Shown: piece by piece, positions 1 to 6,377 of the stretch
How positions within the stretch are numbered: position 1 is the stretch's first letter
Layout of the letters: each line of letters begins with the position of its first letter
Assembly: GCA_001986395.2 (NCBI GenBank)
Contig: MQVO02000232.1
Location: forward strand, 1 to 13,776
DNA from: Irpex lacteus
Taxonomy: Eukaryota > Basidiomycota > Agaricomycetes > Polyporales > Irpicaceae
Reading direction: 5' to 3'
Length of the DNA stretch: 13,776 nucleotides
Position numbers and translations under genes: made by a program
The notes under the pieces: model-generated
The model's input: only the letters and a program-made list of their open reading frames with translations
Databases searched by the model: none
What the model was told of the DNA's origin: nothing

Positions 1-174
1 GAGTATTTAAATTAAACTAAACATCCCCTAAAAACACAACTCAAGTGAAAGGGGGAAGATTAAGATACTAAAGAAATAAAATAAATTGAATAAAGATAAT
101 AATTATAATCGAGAGCTCCTTAAAGAAAAATATAAAAAGTAAATAAGAATAGTCTGATAAATTCTTGAATAAAT

Positions 175-223
175 CCCCAAAAAACTAGGAATTAGAATTA
201 ATTCTAACTAGTTTTTTTGGGGG
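175..223 (+). repeat. E1 hairpin element, copy a
   Basis: This is a near-canonical E1 copy. CCCC plus an A run and CTAG is followed by GAA (unpaired), then TTAGAA-TTAA-TTCTAA, then CTAG plus a T run and GGGGG. It folds into a stem of about 20 bp with a three-base bulge. It lies in AT-rich spacer with no coding sequence recognised on either side. The same unit recurs at 1987, 3894, 8774 and 9018, and in reverse at 7339 and 13723. Confidence 0.9.
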
Positions 224-291
224 AGGGATATTAATAAAATAATATTAAAAGATAAAATATAAGAAATACTCTTATTAATATAAATAGATTT

Positions 292-339
292 AATTAAATA
301 ATAAGTAACTAAAATAATAATTAAATAATTAAATATTTT
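292..339 (+). repeat. Left arm of 48-bp perfect inverted repeat
   Basis: These 48 bases are the exact reverse complement of 762-809. The arms enclose about 420 bp that hold tRNA-Phe and tRNA-Ile. Both arms are almost pure A/T, but a 48-base exact match that includes the AAGTAACTAAAA core is unlikely to be due to composition alone. Confidence 0.9.
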
Positions 340-360
340 TTAAATTTAAAAACAAAAATA

Positions 361-384
361 AAAAATATAAATAAAAGAATAGGG
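361..384 (+). repeat. 24-bp direct repeat, copy 1
   Basis: An A-rich unit ending in AAAAGAATAGGG recurs at 900-923. The preceding A-rich stretch is also similar in both places. The last base of this copy is the 3' end of tRNA-Phe on the minus strand. The second copy has no tRNA after it and runs into GGGGAGGGAG, so a duplication seems to have carried the flank of the tRNA gene but not the gene. Confidence 0.75.
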
Positions 385-454
385 TCCCCAAAAAGACTTG
401 AACTTTTATCAATAAAGCTTCAATTTATTGCTAACCAAATTAAGCTATGGGAAC
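384..454 (-). tRNA. trnF(gaa): tRNA-Phe (GAA)
   Basis: On the minus strand this folds as a complete 71-nt cloverleaf. The acceptor GTTCCCA pairs with TGGGGAC, with one T-G wobble. A 3-bp D stem is followed by the anticodon stem ATAAA/TTTAT with loop TTGAAGC, giving anticodon GAA. The T arm is AAAAG-TTCAAGT-CTTTT. It lies 3 nt from tRNA-Ile on the same strand. CCA is not encoded, as is usual for mitochondrial tRNA genes. Confidence 0.93.
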
Positions 455-457
455 TTT

Positions 458-529
458 AAGTCTAAGATGGATCGAACATCTATTGCCTCCTTATCAAGGA
501 GATATTTTAAACCATTAAATAATAGACTT
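458..529 (-). tRNA. trnI(gau): tRNA-Ile (GAU)
   Basis: On the minus strand this is a 72-nt cloverleaf. The acceptor AAGTCTA pairs with TAGACTT over 7 bp. The anticodon stem is TCTCC/GGAGG with loop TTGATAA, giving anticodon GAT. The T arm is AGATG-TTCGATC-CATCT. It is paired with the neighbouring tRNA-Phe and lies inside the 48-bp inverted repeat. It appears intact. Confidence 0.93.
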
Positions 530-761
530 ATTTATATTATAATTTAGTTATTAATAATCTCACGATTTGTAACTGTAAAAGATATGGTAAAATTACTCAT
601 GAAACTAATACTAATAAGGCGAATAAGATTATATAACCGTAAAATAATTGATTTAAAAAAAAAATGGTATTAATCCCCCAAATTTATTATAAATTTAATT
701 TAATTAAAAGTTATTTATCCCTTAATATAAGGAATAGATTTATAGAACTTTAAAATTTTAT
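530..761. other. AT-rich spacer, nothing recognised
   Basis: This lies between tRNA-Ile and the right arm of the inverted repeat. I looked for tRNA T-arms and open frames and found none that fold or translate convincingly. It includes a CCCCCA stretch near 675. Confidence 0.5.
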
Positions 762-809
762 AAAATATTTAATTATTTAATTATTATTTTAGTTACTTAT
801 TATTTAATT
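762..809 (-). repeat. Right arm of 48-bp perfect inverted repeat
   Basis: This is the exact reverse complement of 292-339. Homology stops abruptly on the outer side of both arms. The arrangement suggests an inverted duplication or a recombination hotspot around the tRNA pair. Confidence 0.9.
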
Positions 810-899
810 ATTTTTATATATCTAAATAAAAAAAGTATTTAATTATATAAGAGAGTATAAATTTTATTTTCTTAAACATAAATTTAAAAAACAAAAAAA

Positions 900-923
900 A
901 AAAATATAAATAAAAGAATAGGG
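900..923 (+). repeat. 24-bp direct repeat, copy 2
   Basis: This is the second copy of the unit at 361-384, preceded by a longer A tract. It has no tRNA gene on its 3' side. Confidence 0.75.
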
Positions 924-1274
924 GAGGGAGAATCTTTAAATTTATTTAGAGATTATTCCTTCTCTATTGGATTAAGTTTATATGTATAATATTATAGAGA
1001 ATTATAAAAAAGAAAAATTTTTACAATAAAAGTAAACCTAGGAAGAAAAATAATTTTTAATTTAACTAAATAAAATTATCATAAATATAATAATAGTTTA
1101 TAGGTGTTATGAACAACAGTGTTTAATTTTTAGCTGTAGGTTGTTTTTATTCAAGATTATATTAGGCGCAGTTGTAAATAACCCTAAACAGCTTAGTTTA
1201 TTAAAAATTAGGTAGTTATATTCAATAGTGTTTATTGTTATTAAATCAATAGGGTGGAAAAGTTTTTACTTGAA

Positions 1275-1303
1275 TCCTTTTTTATTTATAAAAAAAAAGG
1301 GGA
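1275..1303 (+). repeat. E2 poly-T/poly-A hairpin
   Basis: TCC and a T run, ATTTATA, then an A run and GGGGA form a simple hairpin. It has the same plan as the E2 copies at 6527, 8538 and 9326. No gene is recognised around this copy. Confidence 0.65.
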
Positions 1304-1429
1304 GAACAATAGTTTATAATTTTAACCTAATTAGTTATACAATATTTATAATTATCGGGTTATTATGGTTATAGCAATATTAATAGTAAGGGGGTACACA
1401 CTTATTCAGAGGGAGGCTTATTTTTAAGG

Positions 1430-1515
1430 AGATGATAGCCACCGTCGGATGCGAGGCCTCCGAAGGCGGCATCAGGCAGGAGATTATCTAACAGGATAGT
1501 AGTGGATAATCACTT
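1430..1515. repeat. GC-rich double-hairpin cluster
   Basis: This is an island of high GC in AT-rich DNA. It contains GATGC and GCATC arms around a GAGGCCTC palindrome, then a second stem, GATTATC with GATAATC, with about 15 bases between. The two adjacent hairpins resemble the double-hairpin elements known from some fungal mtDNAs, but the sequence is not the same as E1 or E2. Confidence 0.5.
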
Positions 1516-1888
1516 TTGACTACTTTTTAAAATAATTTACTTTATAGTAATCAAACAATGAATTTAACTTTAATACTTTTTTTAATAGGAAGAAAAATAA
1601 TTTTTAATTTTAAAAGATCGCAATTATCGTAAGCAATTATAGGAGTAACCACCACCTGTTTATTTTGTAGGTTAATTATATTTTTATTGAAGAATGTTTT
1701 TGTAACTTTTTATATTTAATTAAATTAATGCCGATACAACTTAGTGCAGGTCTCCTTAAATAACCCTACTCCTCATTTACTATTCATCTTTGTTTATAAT
1801 GAAATTTGTACTTTAACCTGCAGAATGGCCTTTTATCACCCTGCAAATCTCATCCTCAGGTTGAGATTAATTAAAGGTTATAATTATT

Positions 1889-2161
1889 TCTACAAAAATA
1901 ATAGAAATTATTAGTTTTTTGTTTAGTTCAGTTTCTCAAGCTGCAGTTTATCTTTTAGCTGTTTTTAGTAACAGTATACAAGCTAACCCAAAAACTAGGA
2001 ATTAGAAATAATTCTAACTAGTTTTTTTGGGGGAAGGTGCTATTAACTTAGGATTAGCTAAAGGACTAGTTTCACCTGGACTATTTATTTGTGCAGGAGG
2101 TGTATTATATGATAGTTCTCAAACAAGAGTAATATCTTTCTACAGAGGAGTTACTCAAGTA
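1889..2161 (+). pseudogene. nad4: nad4 internal fragment split by an E1 hairpin
   Basis: The left part (1889-1984) reads ...FSSVSQAAVYLLAVFSNSIQA. The right part (2033-2161) reads EGAINLGLAKGLVSPGLF, then ICAGGVLYDSSQTRVISFYRGVTQV. Both match the conserved middle of NADH dehydrogenase subunit 4, a proton-pumping membrane subunit of complex I. E1 copy b sits between them, where the family has Gln-Gly-Ile-Glu-Gly-Ala. Only about 75 residues are present of a protein usually above 450. Similarity stops after GVTQV, and the frame then runs through unrelated sequence to a stop at 2245. No upstream nad4 is recognised. I read it as a displaced fragment, with the functional copy elsewhere or lost. Confidence 0.8.
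1987..2033 (+). repeat. E1 hairpin element, copy b (inside nad4)
   Basis: This is a canonical E1 unit with AGAAATAATTCT at the centre, bounded by CCC and a run of five G. Codons on the left end at GCT (1984) and resume at GAA (2033), so 48 nt intervene and an in-frame TAG lies within. If only CCC...GGG (1987-2031, 45 nt) is taken out, the remaining AA and G make one codon. The nad4 frame then continues with no net loss relative to the family. Confidence 0.9.
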
Positions 2162-2309
2162 ATAGAAAAGAAAAGAATTAACTTGTGCCCTGAAGCAATA
2201 AAAGTAAACCTAGTCCTCCCCCTCCTTTTTAATTTAACTAAATAAAATTAATATTGGAGGGATATTTTAAATTTTGGTTATATCTTATTATCCTTAACCG
2301 TAAGAATCT

Positions 2310-2345
2310 ACTTATGCTTCTTATTAGCATTGAACTTATGCTTCT
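2310..2345 (+). repeat. 12-bp short direct repeat
   Basis: ACTTATGCTTCT occurs at 2310-2321 and 2334-2345, upstream of the LAGLIDADG ORF. This stretch (2246-2380) should hold upstream intron or exon sequence. I recognise neither a cob exon nor a clear group I core in it. Confidence 0.55.
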
Positions 2346-2407
2346 AGCTGTCGAGTTGAAATTACACCTATTCCATTTAGTGAACATTCCTGCAATGCCT
2401 ACCACAA

Positions 2408-2995
2408 ATGTGTACATTCACTATTGATAGAGCAGCTCCAGTAATTAGTAGTACACTAAACCGAAACACTAGCGTTATCACTATTTCAATTATTAATATT
2501 GATGCGCTATACGACTATCTAATGCCTTTTTTCCTTTCTATGCCATTCCAAACTCGAAAGGGTGTTGATTTCTCTCTATGGTGTCTAGCTCTGTATATGT
2601 ACAAGTGGGGTTATGCTTATCTAATTCAAGGTCGTAAGCTCCTTGTACTAATTAGTAAGTATATCAACTCAGGACGTTATACCAACAGTAATGTTACTGG
2701 AATTGCACCAGAATCAGACACTATTTCAGAGGTACTGAATTATGAAGTGCCTGTGGAACGTACTCCTGAAATGAATCAACTCGAATACGCAAAGGCTATT
2801 GCTCGAACTGTTACATCACGTTCTATTTATATTTATGATAATGGTGTACTAGTTAACACTACTCCATATACCAACTATGGAGACGCTCAAGAGGCTATTG
2901 GCCTATCTCGTACTTCTCGTGCTGTTTCTCGTAACATTGACACAGGGAAGGCTTACCTAGGCCGATACAGCTTCTATTCTACACTGCAAAACTAA
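2408..2995 (+). CDS. LAGLIDADG homing endonuclease, C-terminal half with NUMOD1
   Basis: The 195-aa product matches the C-terminal half of group I intron LAGLIDADG endonucleases. Residues 30-80 hold the second-repeat pattern LYDYLMPFFLSMPFQTRKG...DFSLW, followed by GRKLLVLISKYINSGRYTN. Residues 110-125 resemble the linker PVERTPEMNQLEYAKA. Residues 140-190 form a NUMOD1-type DNA-binding segment (IYIYDNGVLVN, LSRTSRAVSRNIDTGKAYLG). The first LAGLIDADG repeat is absent, so this is probably a truncated reading frame. The frame stays open upstream only to 2381. Codon use is richer in C and G (CGT, CGA, CTC) than in the nad fragments. It lies 24 nt before the cob exon and in the same frame, which suggests they came as one intron-exon unit. 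Confidence 0.85.
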   Translation: MCTFTIDRAAPVISSTLNRNTSVITISIINIDALYDYLMPFFLSMPFQTRKGVDFSLWCLALYMYKWGYAYLIQGRKLLVLISKYINSGRYTNSNVTGIAPESDTISEVLNYEVPVERTPEMNQLEYAKAIARTVTSRSIYIYDNGVLVNTTPYTNYGDAQEAIGLSRTSRAVSRNIDTGKAYLGRYSFYSTLQN

Positions 2996-3011
2996 CGAGT
3001 TATTATAACAC

Positions 3012-3211
3012 CTGCGATTATGCGAGACGTAAACTACGGATGGTTGATTCGATACATCCACGCTAATGTAGCTTCATTCTTCTTCATCTTTGTATACCTA
3101 CACATCGCTCGAGGTCTATACTACGGATCATACAAGGCTCCACGGATTCTACCATGGTCTATTGGTGTAATCATCCTTGTTCTTATGATGGCTATTGCTT
3201 TCCTTGGATAA
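3012..3211 (+). CDS. cob: Apocytochrome b (cob) internal exon
   Basis: The translation from about 3017 reads [64 protein letters not shown]. This is the second and third membrane-segment region of cytochrome b, the core of complex III. It includes the heme-ligand His in YIHAN and the second His in VYLHIARG. It covers roughly residues 75-140 of about 385. Similarity begins near IMRDV and ends at FLG, directly before TAA; in intact cob the next residues would be YVLPWGQ. Known group I insertion sites lie close to both borders. No other cob exon is seen in the window. The exon has no defects, uses more C and G at third positions than the neighbouring fragments, and may be part of a split gene or an exon co-carried by a mobile intron. 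Confidence 0.88.
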
Positions 3212-3570
3212 ACATAATGTCCATATATTCCGGGAATATTTCGTAGAGATCAAAAGAGATTATACGAAACCTATATCTGTCCCTGCTTCCTTTTTTTTTG
3301 TCCTCCCCCTCCTTTTTAATAAAAAAAAAGATTAATAAAAATATTTTTTATATGCTCTTCCTACAAATATAAATAAAATTATCTCAGGAGATAGGCAGTA
3401 ACATTCTATGGTAAATGTTAAGAATATCTGTGGTATTTTACACAGTTCAATGTCTATTGTTATGGAATCTTCAGAGACTGGTTACGCTATAATCTAATTT
3501 AAATTTAAGTTAATGGTCAGCCTCTTCAGTTGAAAGAGATAGTTATACTCCCCTTTACCCTTCCCTTTAT
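3212..3570 (+). ncRNA. Probable group I intron (3' part of core visible)
   Basis: Directly after the cob exon, non-coding sequence contains a stretch resembling the R and S elements of a group I intron. They are CTTCAGAGACTGGTTACG at 3470-3487 and GTTGAAAGAGATAGTTAT at 3530-3547, separated by an AT-rich loop. P7 pairing is imperfect to my eye. A candidate for the earlier core lies in 3378-3450 (ATCTCAGGAGATAGG and following). The 3' splice site and next cob exon cannot be found. A CCTCCCCCTCC plus T/A-run hairpin remnant interrupts it at about 3301-3330. Confidence 0.5.
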
Positions 3571-3842
3571 CCTTTTTTTATATATAAAATAAAACAAATT
3601 ATTTCTTTTTATTATTCTTATATCTCCTCTATAAATAAATTTAATTTATCTCTTTTGTACCAACTCATTTGAATTTATTATGCAATACTAATCCCTGATT
3701 TCTAGTTTCCGATTATTGGTTAGAGTATCAATTGTTTACATGTCAGGTCCTCTCCCCTAAATAATTTATCTTACTTTTTATTTAAAATAAAATTAAAAGA
3801 AAAGAAAAATGGTATTAATTTTAAATAGTTCTCCCAAAAAAA
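3571..3842. other. AT-rich spacer
   Basis: Pyrimidine-rich blocks (CCCTTTACCCTTCCCTTTATCC at about 3550-3572) are followed by AT-rich DNA. No gene is recognised. CTCCCAAAAAAACT at 3831-3844 looks like the left arm of an E1 element without its partner. Confidence 0.5.
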
Positions 3843-4046
3843 CTTTTATTTAATTTATTTTATATTAATCTTTTACTAATTCCATACGCTTAACCCAAAA
3901 AACTAGGAATTAGAAATAATTCTAACTAGTTTTTTTTGGGGATTTGTTGGACTAGTTGGTCTAGAACTAGCAGTAAGTTTAACTCAAGCTTAGTATTCTG
4001 TGTGCTAACATAAAGCTACCTAAAGGATGCTATTGAACTTAACTAA
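3843..4046 (+). pseudogene. atp6: atp6 C-terminal fragment split by an E1 hairpin
   Basis: The left part ends LFYINLLLIPYA at 3890. After the hairpin the frame gives FVGLVGLELAVSLTQA, then VFCVLT, then SYLKDAIELN and a stop at 4044-4046. This is the C-terminal membrane region of ATP synthase subunit a, which forms the proton half-channels of F0; the GLELAV and QAYVF segments are the most conserved part. Besides the hairpin there is one missing base after CAAGCT (the family has Tyr at that codon) and one in-frame TAA where Cys is expected before SYLKD. Nothing of the N-terminal half is recognised nearby. It is most likely a non-functional fragment. Confidence 0.75.
3894..3941 (+). repeat. E1 hairpin element, copy c (inside atp6)
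   Basis: This is a canonical E1 copy with an AGAAATAATTCT centre, differing from copy b only in run lengths. It follows CCATACGCT-TAA and precedes A-TTTGTTGG. Between the last left codon and first right codon 52 nt intervene, so the frames are offset by one. Unlike copies b, e and f, no simple CCC...GGG excision restores the frame here. Confidence 0.9.
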
Positions 4047-4186
4047 ATAAAGAATAAAATTATTCTTTGTGGGGAGCCAAAATAAAAATAAAGAGAAGAG
4101 TTTAGTTAGAGGATATAAATTAATCAAGAGTAGAACATATTACATTACATTAGCCACATTTACCAGTTAGAGTCTGTTTGCCAGTC

Positions 4187-4236
4187 CCACCCCAAAAAAA
4201 GTAGCAAAAACTAAAAATAAATTAAATTTGGGGGGA
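4187..4236 (+). repeat. E1-like diverged hairpin
   Basis: CCACCCCAAAAAAAGTAGC...AAATTTGGGGGG has the CCCC-A run and GGGG borders of E1 but an unrelated interior. It directly abuts the endonuclease fragment that begins at about 4241. Confidence 0.4.
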
Positions 4237-4240
4237 AGGG

Positions 4241-4492
4241 TTAAACAAAGCAGAAAAAGATTTATTATTAAATAATATTAAAAAGGCTGTTAATTAAACT
4301 GTTTCTGTATGGGTATACAAAAGTGTTAACAATAAATTTATATTGCTAAATGATAATAAACCTACTTTTAGTTCTAAATTAGAAGCAACTAAAGAATTAA
4401 AAATGAGTGCTAAAACAATTAGCAGGTATTTAGATACTCATAAAGAGTATAAAGGATTATATTTTTATAGTGTTGCTTTAGAGATTAATTAA
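4241..4492 (+). pseudogene. Homing endonuclease tail with NUMOD1 domain
   Basis: The frame gives KAEKDLLLNNIKKAVN, a TAA, then TVSVWVYKSVNNKFILLN, then SSKLEATKELKMSAKTISRY, LDTHKEYKGLYFYS and a stop. The second part is a typical NUMOD1 segment, a helix-turn-helix-like DNA-binding module at the C-terminus of GIY-YIG and some LAGLIDADG intron endonucleases. The nuclease domain is missing and one internal stop interrupts the piece. A group I intron core follows within 80 nt. This fits an intron whose ORF precedes the core. Confidence 0.75.
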
Positions 4493-4493
4493 A

Positions 4494-4870
4494 AGGTAAG
4501 ATTTAGGGTAAGGTGTGAGAAACTTTACTTGGCCTCTAGCAAAAGGAAACCTATTGCTAAAAACTATCAAATTGTCGGGAACACCTTAAAGCTATTTTAA
4601 CTAAATGTGTTAGGTAACTAATTCATGGCTCAGGTAATGACTCGAGGTATGGTAAAATCGAAATAGAGGCACGTAAGGAAATAGATGAAGGTGGTGAAGG
4701 TGGGGAAGGTGGGGACCAAGGTTCCACTATCGTTCCACAAAGGTTACTAACCAAAAGAAATTAATTATAATTAAAGAAGAAAGAATAGAGTGTCTGAATT
4801 GGATATACTCTATGAGCTTACCAGGCTCTTATGCTTTCCATTACATTAACTCGCATCAGGGGATTTAGGA
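4494..4870 (+). ncRNA. Group I intron core (P, Q and P5-P6 region)
   Basis: ATCAAATTGTCGGGAACACC at 4566-4585, followed by TTAAAGC, is a near-consensus P/Q region of fungal mitochondrial group I introns. GGCTCAGGTAATGACTCGAG at 4627-4646 matches the conserved GGGTAATGACCC-type segment that follows. A clear R/S pair is not evident, although GAATTGGATATACTC near 4795 may be part of it. Exon borders are not recognised. With the NUMOD1 tail just upstream, this was probably one mobile intron, now decayed or detached from its host gene. Confidence 0.65.
4687..4713 (+). repeat. Three tandem 9-bp repeats
   Basis: GAAGGTGGT, GAAGGTGGG and GAAGGTGGG stand in tandem within the intron-like region. In one frame they read Glu-Gly-Gly three times within a 48-codon open stretch ending at 4763. 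The purine-rich strand bias stands out from the flanks. Function is unknown. Confidence 0.7.
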
Positions 4871-5230
4871 AATATTAAAATAATATAAAATTGAAATCTT
4901 AAAAGAAGCACTATTATTAATTGAGATACAAAATAATAAAATAATTATTTTAGTGTAGTATATTAACATTCATAAATATTGTATCTTATTTATAAAACAC
5001 TTAATTATCAGGACCTGAGAAAAAAATAAAACGTATGTATATTATTTCTTAAGTGGATTGTTAAATGATAATTAACTATTTTTAAGTATATACCTTTTTA
5101 TTAAAAAAAGGAAAGAAGCTAAGTATAAAAATTTTAATTATCTAAGTACATTAATACTATCTTTATTTATGTATAAAAATAAAAATTTTATATATAGATT
5201 TTTAGTAGTATATTTAATTTCATAAATATT
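4871..5230. other. AT-rich spacer with one E2-like hairpin
   Basis: No gene is recognised. CC-TTTTTA-TT-AAAAAAA-GG at 5093-5111 is a short E2 copy. The 120 nt upstream of the next ORF are nearly pure A/T. Confidence 0.5.
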
Positions 5231-5563
5231 ATGCAAAAATTAAATAAAATCCAAAAATTAAATCAAATCAGTATTTTATCTAGGCTAATTATTGGGGTAA
5301 AAAAAGGGTATTCAACTCCAACACTACCTGATAATTTAATTAAATTAAATTCTACATTTTTCATAAGAACATTAAGATTTTTAGGTGGAACTAGTTTCTT
5401 ATTATTACTATCAAACAGTTATATAAATAATCCTATTTACATTTTATATATAGCTTTATTTTTTGCCTTTATTTTTACTTGTTATCAATATTATTTAAGT
5501 TTTAACAGAATTAAACATATTATTAAAGTGCTTAAATCTGAGGAGCTAGATATAAAAAAATAA
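5231..5563 (+). CDS. Membrane ORF, 110 aa, uncharacterised fungal mitochondrial type
   Basis: This is an intact frame from ATG to TAA. The N-terminus is basic (KLNKIQKLNQ, GVKKGYST). There are two predicted membrane segments, roughly residues 49-62 (LRFLGGTSFLLLLS) and 66-90 (NPIYILYIALFFAFIFTCYQYY), then a basic-acidic tail (FNRIKHIIKVLKSEELDIKK). From memory, the FIRTLRFLGG motif and two-helix layout resemble the first half of hypothetical proteins in fungal mtDNA near plasmid-derived or mobile sequences. Those proteins are longer, so this one may be C-terminally truncated. It is the only plain complete ORF among the fragments. It has AT-rich codon use like the host and spacer on both sides. 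Confidence 0.65.
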   Translation: MQKLNKIQKLNQISILSRLIIGVKKGYSTPTLPDNLIKLNSTFFIRTLRFLGGTSFLLLLSNSYINNPIYILYIALFFAFIFTCYQYYLSFNRIKHIIKVLKSEELDIKK

Positions 5564-5712
5564 TAAAAAATAGACCCCAAATGGAATGGTGCCAGTACAA
5601 CCATAGTATTGTTAATCATTTATTTATAAAAAAAAAATAATTTTAAAGAAAAGATAATTAAATATATAAGTTATATTCTTTGTTAGTTCAGATATTAAAT
5701 TTATATATAGTT

Positions 5713-5728
5713 ACCCTCGGACGAGGGT
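5713..5728 (+). repeat. GC hairpin ACCCTC-GGAC-GAGGGT
   Basis: A perfect 6-bp stem with a four-base loop lies in AT-rich sequence, 8 bases upstream of the nad6-like stretch. A related CTCGGACGAG string occurs at 13391. Confidence 0.7.
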
Positions 5729-5742
5729 TTATTTATTTTTAA

Positions 5743-6225
5743 TTTGGGAGGATCATTAATGTATTTTTATTTACTCCTACCATTCCTCAACAAAAAAACT
5801 AGGCTCTAATTAAAATTTAATTTAATTAAATTTTAATAATACCGGGATAATTAATTAGTTTTTTAGGGTTATGGTTAAATTGATTATTTACACTATTCTA
5901 ATTGTAAATTCAAGTTATTCCTCTTCTGAACACGGAGCTGAGGGTAACATGTTTCAAACTCTTACTTAACTAATAATAATAAAACAGGAACCCTTTTCCT
6001 AGGCTCATACATCACAGAGTAAGGTAAAGATCTAAATCATTTTAACTTAAGCCTTAATACAAGCATAACAGGATCATCTGCAACACCTATTATAAATAAT
6101 TGTAATCAAATTCAAAGTATTGGTTTAGCTCTATACACATCAAGCTATGTTACTTGTTATCGTTTCAATAGTGCTTAAACTAGAACATTCTATCATAAGC
6201 TGAAAAGTAAATGATTTTAAGATAA
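5743..6225 (+). pseudogene. nad6: nad6-like fragment with stops and an E1-type insert
   Basis: The clearest match is the stretch ending at about 6178, which reads ...NNCNQIQSIGLALYTSSYVT. It resembles the conserved C-terminal (N)IQSIG..LYTY region of NADH dehydrogenase subunit 6, a membrane subunit of complex I. After a frameshift, AMLLVIVSIVLKLE continues as a hydrophobic helix. Upstream, MYFYLLLPFLN and (after the hairpin) VKLIIYTILIVNSS could be the LFLFVIMMLN-VKL region of the same protein, with in-frame stops between (TAA near 5967 and near 6023). Assignment rests mainly on the LYT segment and on gene order. At least two stops and one frameshift make it non-functional as read. Confidence 0.5.
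5791..5868 (+). repeat. E1-type hairpin, copy j (expanded)
   Basis: CAAAAAAACTAGG on the left and TTAGTTTTTTAGGG on the right are E1-like ends. Between them lies a different, longer interior made of TTAAAATTTAATT-type inverted repeats and TACCGGGATAATTAA. It follows TTCCTCAA, like the CAA-CCC and TAA-CCC left flanks of other copies. It may lie within the nad6-like gene. Confidence 0.6.
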
Positions 6226-6242
6226 AGCCCTTTTTCTAAACT

Positions 6243-6310
6243 CCAAAAAAACTAATTATTTCTGTCCACAATCCAATCCACTTTGTGGGCTGGGTCCTAG
6301 TTTTTTTTAG
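6243..6310 (+). repeat. E1-type hairpin, copy k, with an alternative interior
   Basis: The ends are CCAAAAAAACTA and CCTAGTTTTTTTTAG, as in E1. The interior instead contains CTGTCCACAATCC...TTTGTGGGCTGGG, whose CCACAA and TTGTGG arms form their own stem. This suggests that the loop region was replaced, or that a second hairpin inserted into the first. Confidence 0.6.
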
Positions 6311-6377
6311 TAGAATACTTTAAAAAAAGCAGGAAGCTCTTTAGGTTATACTAAATTTTAAATAGACTATAGCTAAG

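Larger units (their letters stand above)
924..1885. other. Repeat-rich spacer without an intact gene
   Basis: No long reading frame or foldable tRNA is seen here. A 25-bp direct repeat (TAGGAAGAAAAATAA, then TTTTTAATTT) occurs at 1039-1063 and 1586-1610. The first copy is preceded by a 17-bp unit (AATAAAAGTAAACCTAG, 1025-1041) that recurs at 2197-2213 just after the nad4 fragment. In both of those places an AATTTAACTAAATAAAATTA stretch follows (about 1060 and 2230). The stretch therefore looks assembled from pieces shared with the ends of gene fragments. Confidence 0.6.

Noticed and set aside
175..223. E1 hairpin as an ordinary transcription terminator
   Set aside because: The stem plus T run looks like a bacterial terminator, but copies lie inside genes in both orientations and mitochondria do not generally use this mechanism.
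545..640. Possible tRNA between tRNA-Ile and the inverted repeat
   Set aside because: Some loop-like strings (TTGTAAC, CTGTAAA) occur, but no acceptor or T arm can be formed.
1155..1215. Possible atp9 piece (AVVNNPKQLSLL)
   Set aside because: It recalls the NP loop of subunit c, but no Gly-rich first helix or acidic second helix follows, and the frame stops soon after.
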